From Anaerolineae bacterium (lineage in GTDB: Bacteria; Chloroflexota; Anaerolineae; Epilineales; JAHCIE01), in the NCBI GenBank assembly GCA_026129385.1, contig JAHCIE010000073.1, positions 1 through 11,742 on the forward strand: 11,742 nucleotides of DNA. Reading direction: 5' to 3'. Below, one piece after another: positions 4,743 to 11,742 of the stretch. Both the position numbers and the translations under genes were made by a program. Every line of letters begins with the position of its first letter. Positions within the stretch are counted from its first letter, which is position 1. The notes beneath the pieces were generated by a model. It was given only the letters and a program-made list of their open reading frames with translations, had not been told where the DNA came from and ran no database searches.

Positions 4743-7574
4743 ATGGCCGAACCATCAGGTACTCAACCCGCATGGTATGCGCAGTCGCCCGACGAGGTGG
4801 CGCAAGCTCTGGGCGTCGATCCGGCGAAGGGCTTGAGCGCGGCCGAGGTCCAGGCCCGCCTCCAGCAATACGGCCCTAACCTGCTCGCCGCCAAGCAGAA
4901 GGAGCCTGGTTGGAAGGCTTTCCTGCGCCAGTATCGCGACTTCATGCAGATCATCCTCATCGTCGCCGCCATCCTCAGCTTCGTCTTCACCCGCGATATT
5001 GGCACGACCCTGGTTCTGGTCCTGTTGACCATCTTCAACGCCGTGCTGGGCCTGCGCCAGGAGGCCAAGGCCGAGGCCAGCCTCTCGGCGCTCGAAAAGA
5101 TGCTCAAGAACATCGCCCGCGTCCGCCGCGACGGTGAGGCGGTGGAGATCGAGGCCGAGGGCCTCGTTCCCGGCGACATTGTTCTGATGGAGGCCGGCAA
5201 CCGTGTCCCCGCCGACGGCCGCCTGTTCATCGCGGCGACCCTGGAGATCGAGGAGGCGGCGCTGACCGGCGAGAGCGTCGCCACGCTCAAGGATACGGCT
5301 GCCATCGCCAAGCCTAACGTAGCCCTCGGCGACCGCCTGAACATGGCCTTCATGAACACCTCCGTCACCCGCGGGCGCGGCGAGATGATCGTCACGACGA
5401 CGGGCATGGGCACGGAGATGGGGCACATCGCCGACCTGCTCAACAAGACTGAGGCCGACAAGACCCCCCTCCAGAAGCAGCTCGACCGTCTGACTCTTAT
5501 CATCGCCGGTCTGGCGGGCCTGGCGTTCATCCTGATGATCTTCATGGGCCTGCGCAACGGCCAGGCCTTCGACACCATCTTCATCGCCGGTATCGCCCTC
5601 GCCATCTCGGCTATCCCCACCGGCATGCCCGCCGTTGTCACCACCCTGTACTCTATGGGCACGCGGGTGTTGGCCAGCCAGAACGCCATCGTCAAGCGCC
5701 TGCCGTCGGTGGAGACCCTCGGCTCGGTGTCGGCCATCTGCTCCGACAAGACTGGCACCCTGACCCTCAACAAGATGACTGCCCGCGAGCTGATCGTTCC
5801 CGGTCGGAACCGCTTCAAGATCACGGGCGAGGGCTACAGCACCCAGGGCCAACTGGAACGGGTCGTCATGGGCGCCGCCCCAGCGGGTCAGCCCTGGCAG
5901 AAGGGCGCGGCCGCCTACACCGCCCAGGGACAAATCCTGAGCGCGGGCGGAGCGAAGGTCGATCTCGACGCGGTGCTGCTGCCCATGGCCTTGTGCGCCG
6001 ACGCCCGTCTGGACGGCGACACCCTCATCGGCGATCCTACCGAAGGCGCTCTCATCGTGCTGGCCGAAAAGGGCGGTATCAGCGTGAGCGGCGCGCGGCA
6101 GATGTACCCCCGCGTCGCCGAGGTTCCCTTCGACTCCGAATACAAGTTCATGGCGACCTTCCACAACATGACCAACGAGCAGGGCCAGCCCGTGGTACGC
6201 TGCTTCGTCAAGGGCGCGCCCGATGTCCTCATCAGCCGCGCCAGTTCGTATTGGCTGCCCGGCGGCCAATCAGCGGTGGTCACCGACGAGAACCGCCAGT
6301 TGGCTCTGGAAGGCAACGCGTCCCTCGCCCAGGGCGGCATGCGCGTCATGGTCGTGGGGCGGCGTGACTTTGACCCGTCTAGCTTCGACCCTAAGGGCGA
6401 CCTGATCAGCCAGGTCAAGGACCTGACCCTGATGGCGATGGTGGGCATCGTGGACCCGCCGCGCGCCGAGGCGAAGGACGCCATCGCCAAGTGCCACAGC
6501 GCCGGCATCCAGGTGCGCATGATCACCGGCGACCATGCCGTGACGGCGGCGGCCATCGGCCACGAGTTGGGCATCGAGGGCAAGGCGCTGACGGGCGCGG
6601 AGTTCGCCGCCATGAGCGACGACGAGCTGATGCAGGAACTGCCCGATATTGGCGTGGTGGCGCGCGTGGCGCCGGAGGACAAGATTCGCCTGGTGACCAT
6701 GCTCCAGAAGCAGAGCAACATCGTGGCGATGACGGGCGACGGGGTCAATGACGCGCCCGCCCTCAAGAAGGCCGATATCGGCGTGGCGATGGGCATTACC
6801 GGCACGGAGGTGTCGAAGGAGGCGGCGGTGATGATTCTCACCGACGACAACTTTGCCACTATTGTCAAGGCGGTGGAGTATGGCCGCGCCCTGTACGACA
6901 ACCTGAGTAAGTACATCCGCTTCCAGATGACGGCGCTGGTGGCGTTCATCGCCGCTTTCTTGGGGGCGGCATTCTTTGCCATCGCCAACGGCATTCCCTT
7001 CACGCCGTTTGTCATCCTGTGGATCAACTTCCTGGTGCAGGTTCCGATCGCCGTGGCGCTGGGCTTCGACAAGCCATCGCCGGGGCTGATGGAGCGCAAG
7101 CCGCGGCCGCTGGCTCAGCCGGTGCTATCGCGCTCGCAGTGGCTGCGCATCATCTTCATCGGGCTGCTGATGGCCTTTGGTACGTTGTTCCTGCAAGCGT
7201 CCTACACACCCGGTGGGGTGGCCCTGGCGGCGACGATGGCCTTTGTGGCCTTCTCGCTGTTCAACATTGTCATCGGCCTGAGCTGCCGGAGCGAAACCGA
7301 GTCGACGTTCGACCGTGATACGCTGGGCGACCGACGCCAGTTGCAGCTGTACGGGCTGGCGTTGCTGTTCGTTCTGCTCCCCACGACCCTCGACTTCCTG
7401 AAGCAGTGGTTGAGCCTGACCACACTCAACCTGACCCAATGGTTGGTATGCATCGTGTTCGCTGTCGTCCTGCTGCTGGTGGACGAAGCGATCAAGTTCT
7501 TCCTGCGCCGGCGGCGGCGCTCGGCTGCGGCCCAGGCGAGTCAGGTCGCGGCCGCGCCAGGCCCCGCCAGGTAG
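4743..7574 (+). CDS. P-type ATPase, P2-like, with non-canonical ion-binding residues
   Basis: The 943-aa product is a complete P-type ATPase of the inner membrane with ten predicted TM helices. The order is: N-terminal cation-ATPase domain (about 10-70); M1-M2 (about 70-105); actuator domain with TGES (175-178); M3-M4; phosphorylation motif DKTGTLT with phospho-Asp335; nucleotide-binding domain with KGAPD; MITGDH; hinge motif GDGVNDAP (665-672); and M5-M10 ending in an Arg-rich tail. The overall pattern (PSVETLG before DKTGT, GLRQEAKAEASL after M2) is P2/SERCA-like. The ion site is not: M4 reads IPTGMP (Thr293) instead of IPEGLP, and aligned positions in M5, M6 and M8 are also non-acidic. The transported substrate is therefore unknown and 'calcium pump' should not be assumed. 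The start is supported by GAGGAAGGA at 4726-4734. The 123-base gap after PPK2 shows no clear promoter, so read-through from PPK2 is possible. Confidence 0.93.
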   Translation: MAEPSGTQPAWYAQSPDEVAQALGVDPAKGLSAAEVQARLQQYGPNLLAAKQKEPGWKAFLRQYRDFMQIILIVAAILSFVFTRDIGTTLVLVLLTIFNAVLGLRQEAKAEASLSALEKMLKNIARVRRDGEAVEIEAEGLVPGDIVLMEAGNRVPADGRLFIAATLEIEEAALTGESVATLKDTAAIAKPNVALGDRLNMAFMNTSVTRGRGEMIVTTTGMGTEMGHIADLLNKTEADKTPLQKQLDRLTLIIAGLAGLAFILMIFMGLRNGQAFDTIFIAGIALAISAIPTGMPAVVTTLYSMGTRVLASQNAIVKRLPSVETLGSVSAICSDKTGTLTLNKMTARELIVPGRNRFKITGEGYSTQGQLERVVMGAAPAGQPWQKGAAAYTAQGQILSAGGAKVDLDAVLLPMALCADARLDGDTLIGDPTEGALIVLAEKGGISVSGARQMYPRVAEVPFDSEYKFMATFHNMTNEQGQPVVRCFVKGAPDVLISRASSYWLPGGQSAVVTDENRQLALEGNASLAQGGMRVMVVGRRDFDPSSFDPKGDLISQVKDLTLMAMVGIVDPPRAEAKDAIAKCHSAGIQVRMITGDHAVTAAAIGHELGIEGKALTGAEFAAMSDDELMQELPDIGVVARVAPEDKIRLVTMLQKQSNIVAMTGDGVNDAPALKKADIGVAMGITGTEVSKEAAVMILTDDNFATIVKAVEYGRALYDNLSKYIRFQMTALVAFIAAFLGAAFFAIANGIPFTPFVILWINFLVQVPIAVALGFDKPSPGLMERKPRPLAQPVLSRSQWLRIIFIGLLMAFGTLFLQASYTPGGVALAATMAFVAFSLFNIVIGLSCRSETESTFDRDTLGDRRQLQLYGLALLFVLLPTTLDFLKQWLSLTTLNLTQWLVCIVFAVVLLLVDEAIKFFLRRRRRSAAAQASQVAAAPGPAR

Positions 7575-7622
7575 CGCAACAACCGATTCGCCGGCGTTGA
7601 GACTCATGGGAGGGGTAGAAAC

Positions 7623-7862
7623 ATGGGCGGATGTCGTCTGAGTCTCACGGGGGTGGTGGGAGCGCTCCTGGGCGCAGCCGTGGGCCTGCTGATCGGCTGG
7701 CTGCTCTGGCAGCTAGGCTTCACCTTGATTGGCACGGCCGTTATGTTGGTCGGCGCAGGCGCGGGCGCGGTCTTCGGCTTCTTCGCTGCCGCCTCGTGGA
7801 GCGAGCGCCGCGCCCAGGCCCGCGAACAGAAGAAAGGAGGCGCTCCGCCGGGAAGTGCGTAG
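7623..7862 (+). CDS. Small glycine-rich two-TM membrane protein
   Basis: The 79-aa product is not assigned to a family. It has two hydrophobic segments (about residues 8-29 and 34-57) rich in Gly and Ala, including the small-residue stretch GAGAGAVFG that favours tight helix packing, then a charged tail (SERRAQAREQKKGG) that is probably cytoplasmic. A strong Shine-Dalgarno GGGAGGGG (7608-7615) precedes the ATG. It starts 48 bases after the ATPase and ends 49 bases before the next gene, so the three are probably one transcript. An accessory role with the ATPase is possible but is context inference only. Confidence 0.75.
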   Translation: MGGCRLSLTGVVGALLGAAVGLLIGWLLWQLGFTLIGTAVMLVGAGAGAVFGFFAAASWSERRAQAREQKKGGAPPGSA

Positions 7863-7911
7863 AACCTGTTTCGAGGACTCATCCTACTGACACCTCAAAA
7901 GGAGACCGGCT

Positions 7912-8211
7912 ATGTGTTGCTTCTTCCTGGCCCTCGTGTTGCTCGGCCCACGTATTGTGGGCGCATTCTGGTGGTTGTTTCAGCCGGGCTTGTGGAACCT
8001 GACGTTCAACAGTTGGCCTATCGTCTGGTGGCTGTGGCCGGTGGCGGGTCTCATCTTCCTTCCCTGGACGACCCTGATGTACGTCCTGGTCGCGCCTGGT
8101 GGCGTTGTCGGTTGGGACTGGCTGTGGCTGGGGTTGGCGGTGTTCGCTGACGTAGCCAGCTACACGGGTGGCTATGGCCGCAAGCGCGTGCCAGGCTATA
8201 CCGGCTACTAG
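7912..8211 (+). CDS. Small tryptophan-rich membrane protein
   Basis: The 99-aa product is not assigned to a family. It is very hydrophobic, with about three membrane segments (near 3-21, 35-60 and 62-83) and 11 Trp in 99 residues, clustered as FWW, VWWLWP and GWDWLW, a pattern of helices lying at the membrane interface. It begins MCCFF and ends in a Gly/Tyr-rich tail (YTGGYGRKRVPGYTGY). The start is strongly supported by AAAAGGAG at 7897-7904. It follows the 79-aa membrane protein by 49 bases and probably shares its transcript. Confidence 0.75.
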   Translation: MCCFFLALVLLGPRIVGAFWWLFQPGLWNLTFNSWPIVWWLWPVAGLIFLPWTTLMYVLVAPGGVVGWDWLWLGLAVFADVASYTGGYGRKRVPGYTGY

Positions 8212-8295
8212 ATGTCCGTCGGGCCAGAGAAGCCGCGCCGCAGCCCGCGACGCAATCTCTTGCCCCGCCAGCTGTGAGTACGTAAGGAGGCGTCA

Positions 8296-8349
8296 GGCCG
8301 TCGAGTAGGTGCGGCCATCCAGGCCAGGCTACTCGGCGGCCGGCCGCCG
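8296..8349 (+). promoter_or_regulatory. Strong RNA hairpin and nested palindrome upstream of the DUF4239 gene
   Basis: Bases 8296-8308 pair with 8329-8341 in a 13-bp stem with a single G-U pair (8301 with 8336). A further 4-bp GGCC/GGCC stem (8313-8316 with 8322-8325) closes the loop. A 16-bp perfect palindrome (CGGCGGCCGGCCGCCG, 8334-8349) overlaps the 3' arm and could form a competing fold. No U-tract follows. It lies between the Trp-rich protein and the DUF4239 gene, so it may end the upstream transcript, protect a 3' end, or act as a structured leader. Confidence 0.55.
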
Positions 8350-8389
8350 TGGCGAAGGACCGATCCCTGGGCAGGAGATTTGAATCAGC

Positions 8390-9175
8390 ATGGACAGCAC
8401 ACCTGCGTGGGGCATTTTCGCACTCTCAGTTGCCGCGGTGATGATCGCGATTGAGGTAGGCTATCGGGGCGGCCGGCGCATCCGCGATCGCACGGAGGAT
8501 GAGAAGGAATCGCCGGTCTCGGCCATCTCGGGTACTACCCTGGGCTTGCTGGCGTTCATTCTGGCCTTTACCTTCGCGATCGTGTCCGATCGGTTTGACA
8601 CGCGCAAGGCCCTCGTGCGCGATGAAGCCAACGCGCTTCGGACGGCCTATGCGCGGTCCGAGTTCCTCCCGCAGCCGGATCGCAACGAAGCGAAGACGCT
8701 GCTCCGCGCGTATGTAGACGATCGCCTGATTGCTGTTCAGAGTGGTGACCTCGATCGAGTCTCGAATGCCCTTGTCAGGGCGGACCACACCCAACGACGT
8801 CTATGGGACATGGCAGTCGCCAATGCGCGCCAGGATATGAACTCCGATGTGGCCGCTCTCTACATTGAAGCGCTGAACGAGGTGACCAATCTGCATGCTT
8901 TGAGGGTGGCCATCGGCCTTCAAGCGCGGATTCCTCCCACTGTCTGGCTGGTACTCATTGCCCTCATCATGCTCAGCATGATAGGGGTAGGATACCAGAC
9001 CGCCATCGCCGGCTCGCGGCGGACCTGGGCCACCTTCTTCCTGGCCCTCTCGTTCTCCCTGGTGATTATGCTCATCGTCGAGCTTGATCGCCCACAAGCT
9101 GGCTCTATCGCTGTTTCGCAGCAGCCCCTGGTCGATCTAAAGACATGGATGGCAGCGGATCCGAACGGCCCCTGA
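8390..9175 (+). CDS. DUF4239 (bestrophin-like domain) membrane protein
   Basis: The 261-aa product has the DUF4239 layout: two N-terminal TM helices (about 7-24 and 49-66), a soluble helical middle starting VRDEANALRTAYARS (76-90), and two C-terminal TM helices (about 182-203 and 212-231) followed by ELDRPQAGSIAVSQQPLVDL (231-250). That LDRP..G.I.VS..PL tail is what makes me assign the family. Databases often label it bestrophin-like because of distant similarity to anion channels, but no function is established for bacterial members. The ATG at 8390 has AGGAG at 8373-8377, with a rather long 12-base spacing. It is separated from the upstream small proteins by 178 bases containing a strong hairpin, so it may be its own unit. 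Confidence 0.8.
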   Translation: MDSTPAWGIFALSVAAVMIAIEVGYRGGRRIRDRTEDEKESPVSAISGTTLGLLAFILAFTFAIVSDRFDTRKALVRDEANALRTAYARSEFLPQPDRNEAKTLLRAYVDDRLIAVQSGDLDRVSNALVRADHTQRRLWDMAVANARQDMNSDVAALYIEALNEVTNLHALRVAIGLQARIPPTVWLVLIALIMLSMIGVGYQTAIAGSRRTWATFFLALSFSLVIMLIVELDRPQAGSIAVSQQPLVDLKTWMAADPNGP

Positions 9176-9282
9176 GTATTGACGGCTGCACCTGACGTAC
9201 CGGCAAAGTAACGCCTGCTCCATTGTCGGCGGCGTGAGGGCCGCGAGGCCGGCCGGGCGACAAGGTGTGAAGGCGCTGAACT

Positions 9283-10923
9283 ATGGCCACCAACGCAGCA
9301 GAGAAGAAAGCGGGCTGGGGCGTCATCGCCATGCTGGCGGCGGCGCAGTTCGTGATGGTCCTCGACACGACCGTGATGAACGTGTCGATTTCCCAGATCG
9401 TCGAGGACCTCAATACGACCGTCGTCGGCTTGCAGACGGCTATCACCCTCTACACCCTGGTGATGGCTGCCTTCATGCTGATTGGCGGTAAGCTTGGTGA
9501 CCGCTGGGGGGCCAAACGCGCGTATGCCATAGGCCTGCTGGTCTACGGGACCGGCTCGCTGATTACGGCGCTGTCGCCGACGTTGGGTGTGTTGATCGTC
9601 GGGTGGTCGTTCGTTGAGGGGTTGGGCGCGGTACTGGTTATCCCGGCCATCGCCGCGCTGACGGCGGCCACCTATGCAGGCCGCCAGCGCGCCCTGGCTT
9701 ACGGTATCCTGGGCGGCGTCAGCGGGGCGTCGGCGGCGCTTGGCCCGCTGATTGGCGGTTGGGTGACGGCCAATTATACCTGGCGGCTGGTCTTCGCCAC
9801 GGAAACCGTCGTCGTGCTGGCGCTGATGCTATTCCTGCGCGCCATCCCCGCGACGGCGGGACGGCGTGGCCGGCTCGACCTCGGCGGCGCAGTCCTGTCG
9901 GCGGCGGGTCTGGGCCTGGCCGTCTTTGGCATCCTGCGCTCCAGCCAGTGGGGCTGGATCACGCCCACGGCCGCCGCGCCGCTGACGCCGTTGGGGTTGT
10001 CACCCGTCTTCTGGCTGATTGTGGTCGGCCTCATCCTGCTGGCGTTGTTCGCCCGGCGTGAGGAGTCTCTGATAGAAGCAGGCAAGGAGCCGCTGCTCGA
10101 TGTGCGCCTGCTGGGCATCCCGCGCCTGCGGGCGGGCCTGACCACGCTGCTTTGCCAGCAGTTCATCATCATGAGCACGTTCTTCGTGCTGCCGCTGTAT
10201 TTACAGACGGTGCTCGGTTATGACTCGCTGCAAACCGGTATCACGATCCTACCGCTGTCGATGGGTCTGTTCTTCTTCGCGCTCCTGGGCGCGTCGCTGG
10301 CGGCGCGCTATTCCCCGAAGCGCATCGTCGAGATTGGCCTCATAGGCATGCTGATCGGCGAGGTGTTGCTTATCGCCTTCACCGGGCCGAGCCTCCAGTC
10401 GGCGGGTTTTGCCGTGGCGCTGGCGTTGGTGGGCGCGGGGCTGGGCTTGCTGGCCTCGCAACTGGGCAACGTCATCATGTCGTCGGTCGCGCCTGAGCGG
10501 GGGAGTGAGGCGGGCGGCCTGCAAGGGACGGCCCAAAACCTGGGCGCATCGCTGGGAACGGCCCTGGTCGGCTCAATCCTCATCGCGTCACTGGTGACGA
10601 ACTTCCAGACCGCTGTGCTGGCGGACCCGGCCCTGGCCGGCGTGAGCAGTCAGATAGCCGCGGCGGCGGAGAAGAACGCCAACTTCGTCAGTACGGAGCA
10701 GGTACGAGCGAGCGCCGAGGCGGCGGGCCTCAGCCCGGCCCAGGTGGACGCCATCGTCACAGAATACGCCGACGCCCAGATCGCCGCGCTCAAGGCGGCG
10801 TTCGCCTCGATTGCCCTGTTCGCGCTGCTGGCGTTGTGGTATGTGCGGCGGCTGCCGACTCGCGCGACAGGGGACGAGCCGGAAGCAGCGCTACCGACGC
10901 CGAGCGGGGCTGGCACGGGCTAA
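9283..10923 (+). CDS. MFS exporter, DHA2 (EmrB/QacA) family, 14 TM
   Basis: The 546-aa product is a proton-coupled drug/metabolite efflux transporter of the DHA2 family in the inner membrane. Signatures are the TM1 motif LDTTVMNVSI (27-36), motif A GGKLGDRWGAKR in the TM2-TM3 loop (68-79), and antiporter motif C within GASAALGPLIGGW (148-160). Hydrophobic segments are consistent with 14 helices. A long hydrophilic loop lies between the last two helices (about 447-500), rich in Ala and Gln, as in many QacA-like proteins. The substrate cannot be read from sequence; EmrB/QacA-type names cover multidrug and metabolite exporters. The ATG at 9283 has only a modest ribosome-binding site (GAAGG, 9269-9273). 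The 107-base gap before it shows no clear promoter, so co-transcription with the DUF4239 gene is possible. No TetR or MarR regulator gene, common next to such exporters, is present here. Confidence 0.92.
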   Translation: MATNAAEKKAGWGVIAMLAAAQFVMVLDTTVMNVSISQIVEDLNTTVVGLQTAITLYTLVMAAFMLIGGKLGDRWGAKRAYAIGLLVYGTGSLITALSPTLGVLIVGWSFVEGLGAVLVIPAIAALTAATYAGRQRALAYGILGGVSGASAALGPLIGGWVTANYTWRLVFATETVVVLALMLFLRAIPATAGRRGRLDLGGAVLSAAGLGLAVFGILRSSQWGWITPTAAAPLTPLGLSPVFWLIVVGLILLALFARREESLIEAGKEPLLDVRLLGIPRLRAGLTTLLCQQFIIMSTFFVLPLYLQTVLGYDSLQTGITILPLSMGLFFFALLGASLAARYSPKRIVEIGLIGMLIGEVLLIAFTGPSLQSAGFAVALALVGAGLGLLASQLGNVIMSSVAPERGSEAGGLQGTAQNLGASLGTALVGSILIASLVTNFQTAVLADPALAGVSSQIAAAAEKNANFVSTEQVRASAEAAGLSPAQVDAIVTEYADAQIAALKAAFASIALFALLALWYVRRLPTRATGDEPEAALPTPSGAGTG

Positions 10924-10965
10924 CTCAGTCTCCAGCGGCATGAGGTCGATACTCACCAATGCTCC

Positions 10966-10993
10966 CTGGTATGGGCGCGCGTTGTGCTATAAT
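10966..10993 (+). promoter_or_regulatory. Promoter for pgi (extended -10 TGC-TATAAT)
   Basis: A perfect TATAAT (10988-10993) is preceded by TGC, an extended -10. The best -35 is the weak CTGGTA (10966-10971) at 16 bases, which extended -10 promoters tolerate. The 11-mer TGTGCTATAAT (10983-10993) differs by one base from the PPK2 promoter copy. The leader to the pgi ATG is about 50-60 bases. Confidence 0.65.
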
Positions 10994-11052
10994 CTGGTGG
11001 CCAGGCGCATGGCGCACCGGCGGCGCGGTCGCTGACGAAGGGGAGGAGTTCA

Positions 11053-11742
11053 ATGGCTATGGCCGACCATATTTCTGTCACCCAGCGTCCCGCCTGGCGG
11101 GCGTTGGCGGCTCACTATCAGTCCATCAAGGATGTCCATCTCCAGACGCTGTTCGCGCAGGACCCCCAGCGTGGCGAGCGGCTGGCCCTCGACGCGGCCG
11201 GCCTGTATCTTGACTACTCCAAGCATCGCATCACCGACGAGACGCTGCGGCTGCTGGTGGACCTGGCCCGCGAGAGCGACCTGGAGGCGCGCCGCGACGC
11301 CATGTTCCGCGGCGACCGCATCAACATCACCGAGAATCGCGCCGTGCTGCACGTGGCGCTGCGCGCGCCGCGCGACGCCCAGATCGTCGTCGATGGCAAG
11401 AATGTCGTGCCTGAGGTGCATGCCGTGCTGGACCGCATGGCCGCCTTTGCCGACAGCGTGCGTAGCGGCGAGTGGACAGGCTACACGGGGCGTCCGATTC
11501 GCAACGTCGTCAACATCGGTATCGGCGGCTCAGACCTGGGCCCTGTCATGGCATACGAGGCGCTGCGCCACTACAGCGCGCGCGACATAACCTTTCGCTT
11601 CGTGTCCAATGTGGATGGCACCGACTTTGCCGAGGCTACCCACGACCTGGACGCGGCTGAGACGCTATTCATCGTGTCGTCCAAGACCTTCACCACCCTG
11701 GAGACGATGACCAACGCCCACACCGCACGCGCCTGGACACTG
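11053..11742 (+). CDS. pgi: Glucose-6-phosphate isomerase, N-terminal part (cut by window edge)
   Basis: The open frame runs 230 codons to the window edge without a stop. It encodes phosphoglucose isomerase, the cytoplasmic enzyme interconverting glucose-6-phosphate and fructose-6-phosphate. Signatures are VNIGIGGSDLGPVMAYEALR (153-172), FVSNVDGTDFAEATHDLD, and the phosphate-binding SSKTFTTLETMTNA (from residue 209). The last carries the Ser, Lys and Thr residues that hold the sugar phosphate in SIS-domain isomerases. The long N-terminal helical region (RWxA-like start, GERLALDAAGLYLDYSKHRI, GDRINITENRAVLHVALR) matches the full-length enzyme of about 550 aa common in Proteobacteria and eukaryotes rather than the short form. 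A strong GGAGG (11042-11046), six bases before the first ATG, favours 11053 over the second ATG at 11059. Roughly the last 60% lies to the right of the window. Confidence 0.96.
   Translation, partial: MAMADHISVTQRPAWRALAAHYQSIKDVHLQTLFAQDPQRGERLALDAAGLYLDYSKHRITDETLRLLVDLARESDLEARRDAMFRGDRINITENRAVLHVALRAPRDAQIVVDGKNVVPEVHAVLDRMAAFADSVRSGEWTGYTGRPIRNVVNIGIGGSDLGPVMAYEALRHYSARDITFRFVSNVDGTDFAEATHDLDAAETLFIVSSKTFTTLETMTNAHTARAWTL

Noticed and set aside
4755..6269. A 504-codon open frame on the minus strand, antisense to the ATPase gene
   Set aside because: It lies wholly opposite a certain gene with full P-type ATPase motifs; its translation is low-complexity (rich in Gly, His, Asp, Arg, Val), typical of a GC-rich shadow frame, and it has no recognisable domain.
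7631..8002. 123-codon plus-strand frame overlapping both small membrane protein genes
   Set aside because: The two genes at 7623 and 7912 have strong ribosome-binding sites and coherent membrane-protein sequences; this frame gives an Arg-rich product and no proper start signal.
8309..8383. Possible 24-aa GTG-initiated peptide after the TAAGGAGG at 8283-8290
   Set aside because: The spacing of 18 bases is too long and the coding would run through the stem and palindrome; kept only as part of the structured-leader finding.

Overview
This is a high-GC bacterial window with dense gene packing and strong Shine-Dalgarno sites. It carries a MalT-type LuxR regulator of 911 aa, a red-type-like RuBisCO large subunit start, a PPK2 kinase and a P2-like P-type ATPase. 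Taken together these suggest a member of the Chloroflexota, possibly a Calvin-cycle lineage related to those that carry form I or form I' RuBisCO. That placement is inference from protein style only; no rRNA, tRNA or other phylogenetic marker is present.

Layout. At the left edge, on the minus strand, lies the first 116 codons of a form I RuBisCO large subunit (cut by the window edge). A 392-base divergent intergenic region follows. It holds a candidate rbcL promoter bracketed by two copies of a 15-bp imperfect palindrome, and an exact-consensus sigma-70 type promoter (TTGACA-N16-TATAAT) for the next gene. All remaining genes are on the plus strand: a 911-aa MalT-like LuxR regulator (741-3476); a polyphosphate kinase 2 (3741-4619) behind its own promoter; a P-type cation-transporting ATPase (4743-7574); two small membrane proteins (79 and 99 aa) spaced about 48 bases apart and probably co-transcribed with the ATPase; a DUF4239/bestrophin-like membrane protein (8390-9175) preceded by a strong 13-bp RNA hairpin; a 14-TM DHA2-family MFS exporter (9283-10923); and the first 230 codons of glucose-6-phosphate isomerase (11053 to the right edge) behind its own extended -10 promoter.

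How the genes fit together. RuBisCO and phosphoglucose isomerase are central carbon genes at the two ends; PPK2 links polyphosphate to nucleotide pools; the middle is a membrane-transport block (ATPase, small membrane proteins, DUF4239 protein, MFS exporter). There is no phage, IS element, CRISPR or RNA gene that I can see. The most notable points are: (1) the regulatory architecture in front of rbcL; (2) the P-type ATPase, which keeps its catalytic machinery but has lost nearly every classical Ca2+/Na+/K+-coordinating side chain, including the glutamate of the M4 PEGLP motif; (3) a sharp switch in valine codon choice inside the same ATPase gene, suggesting mosaic origin; and (4) the structured leader before the DUF4239 gene.
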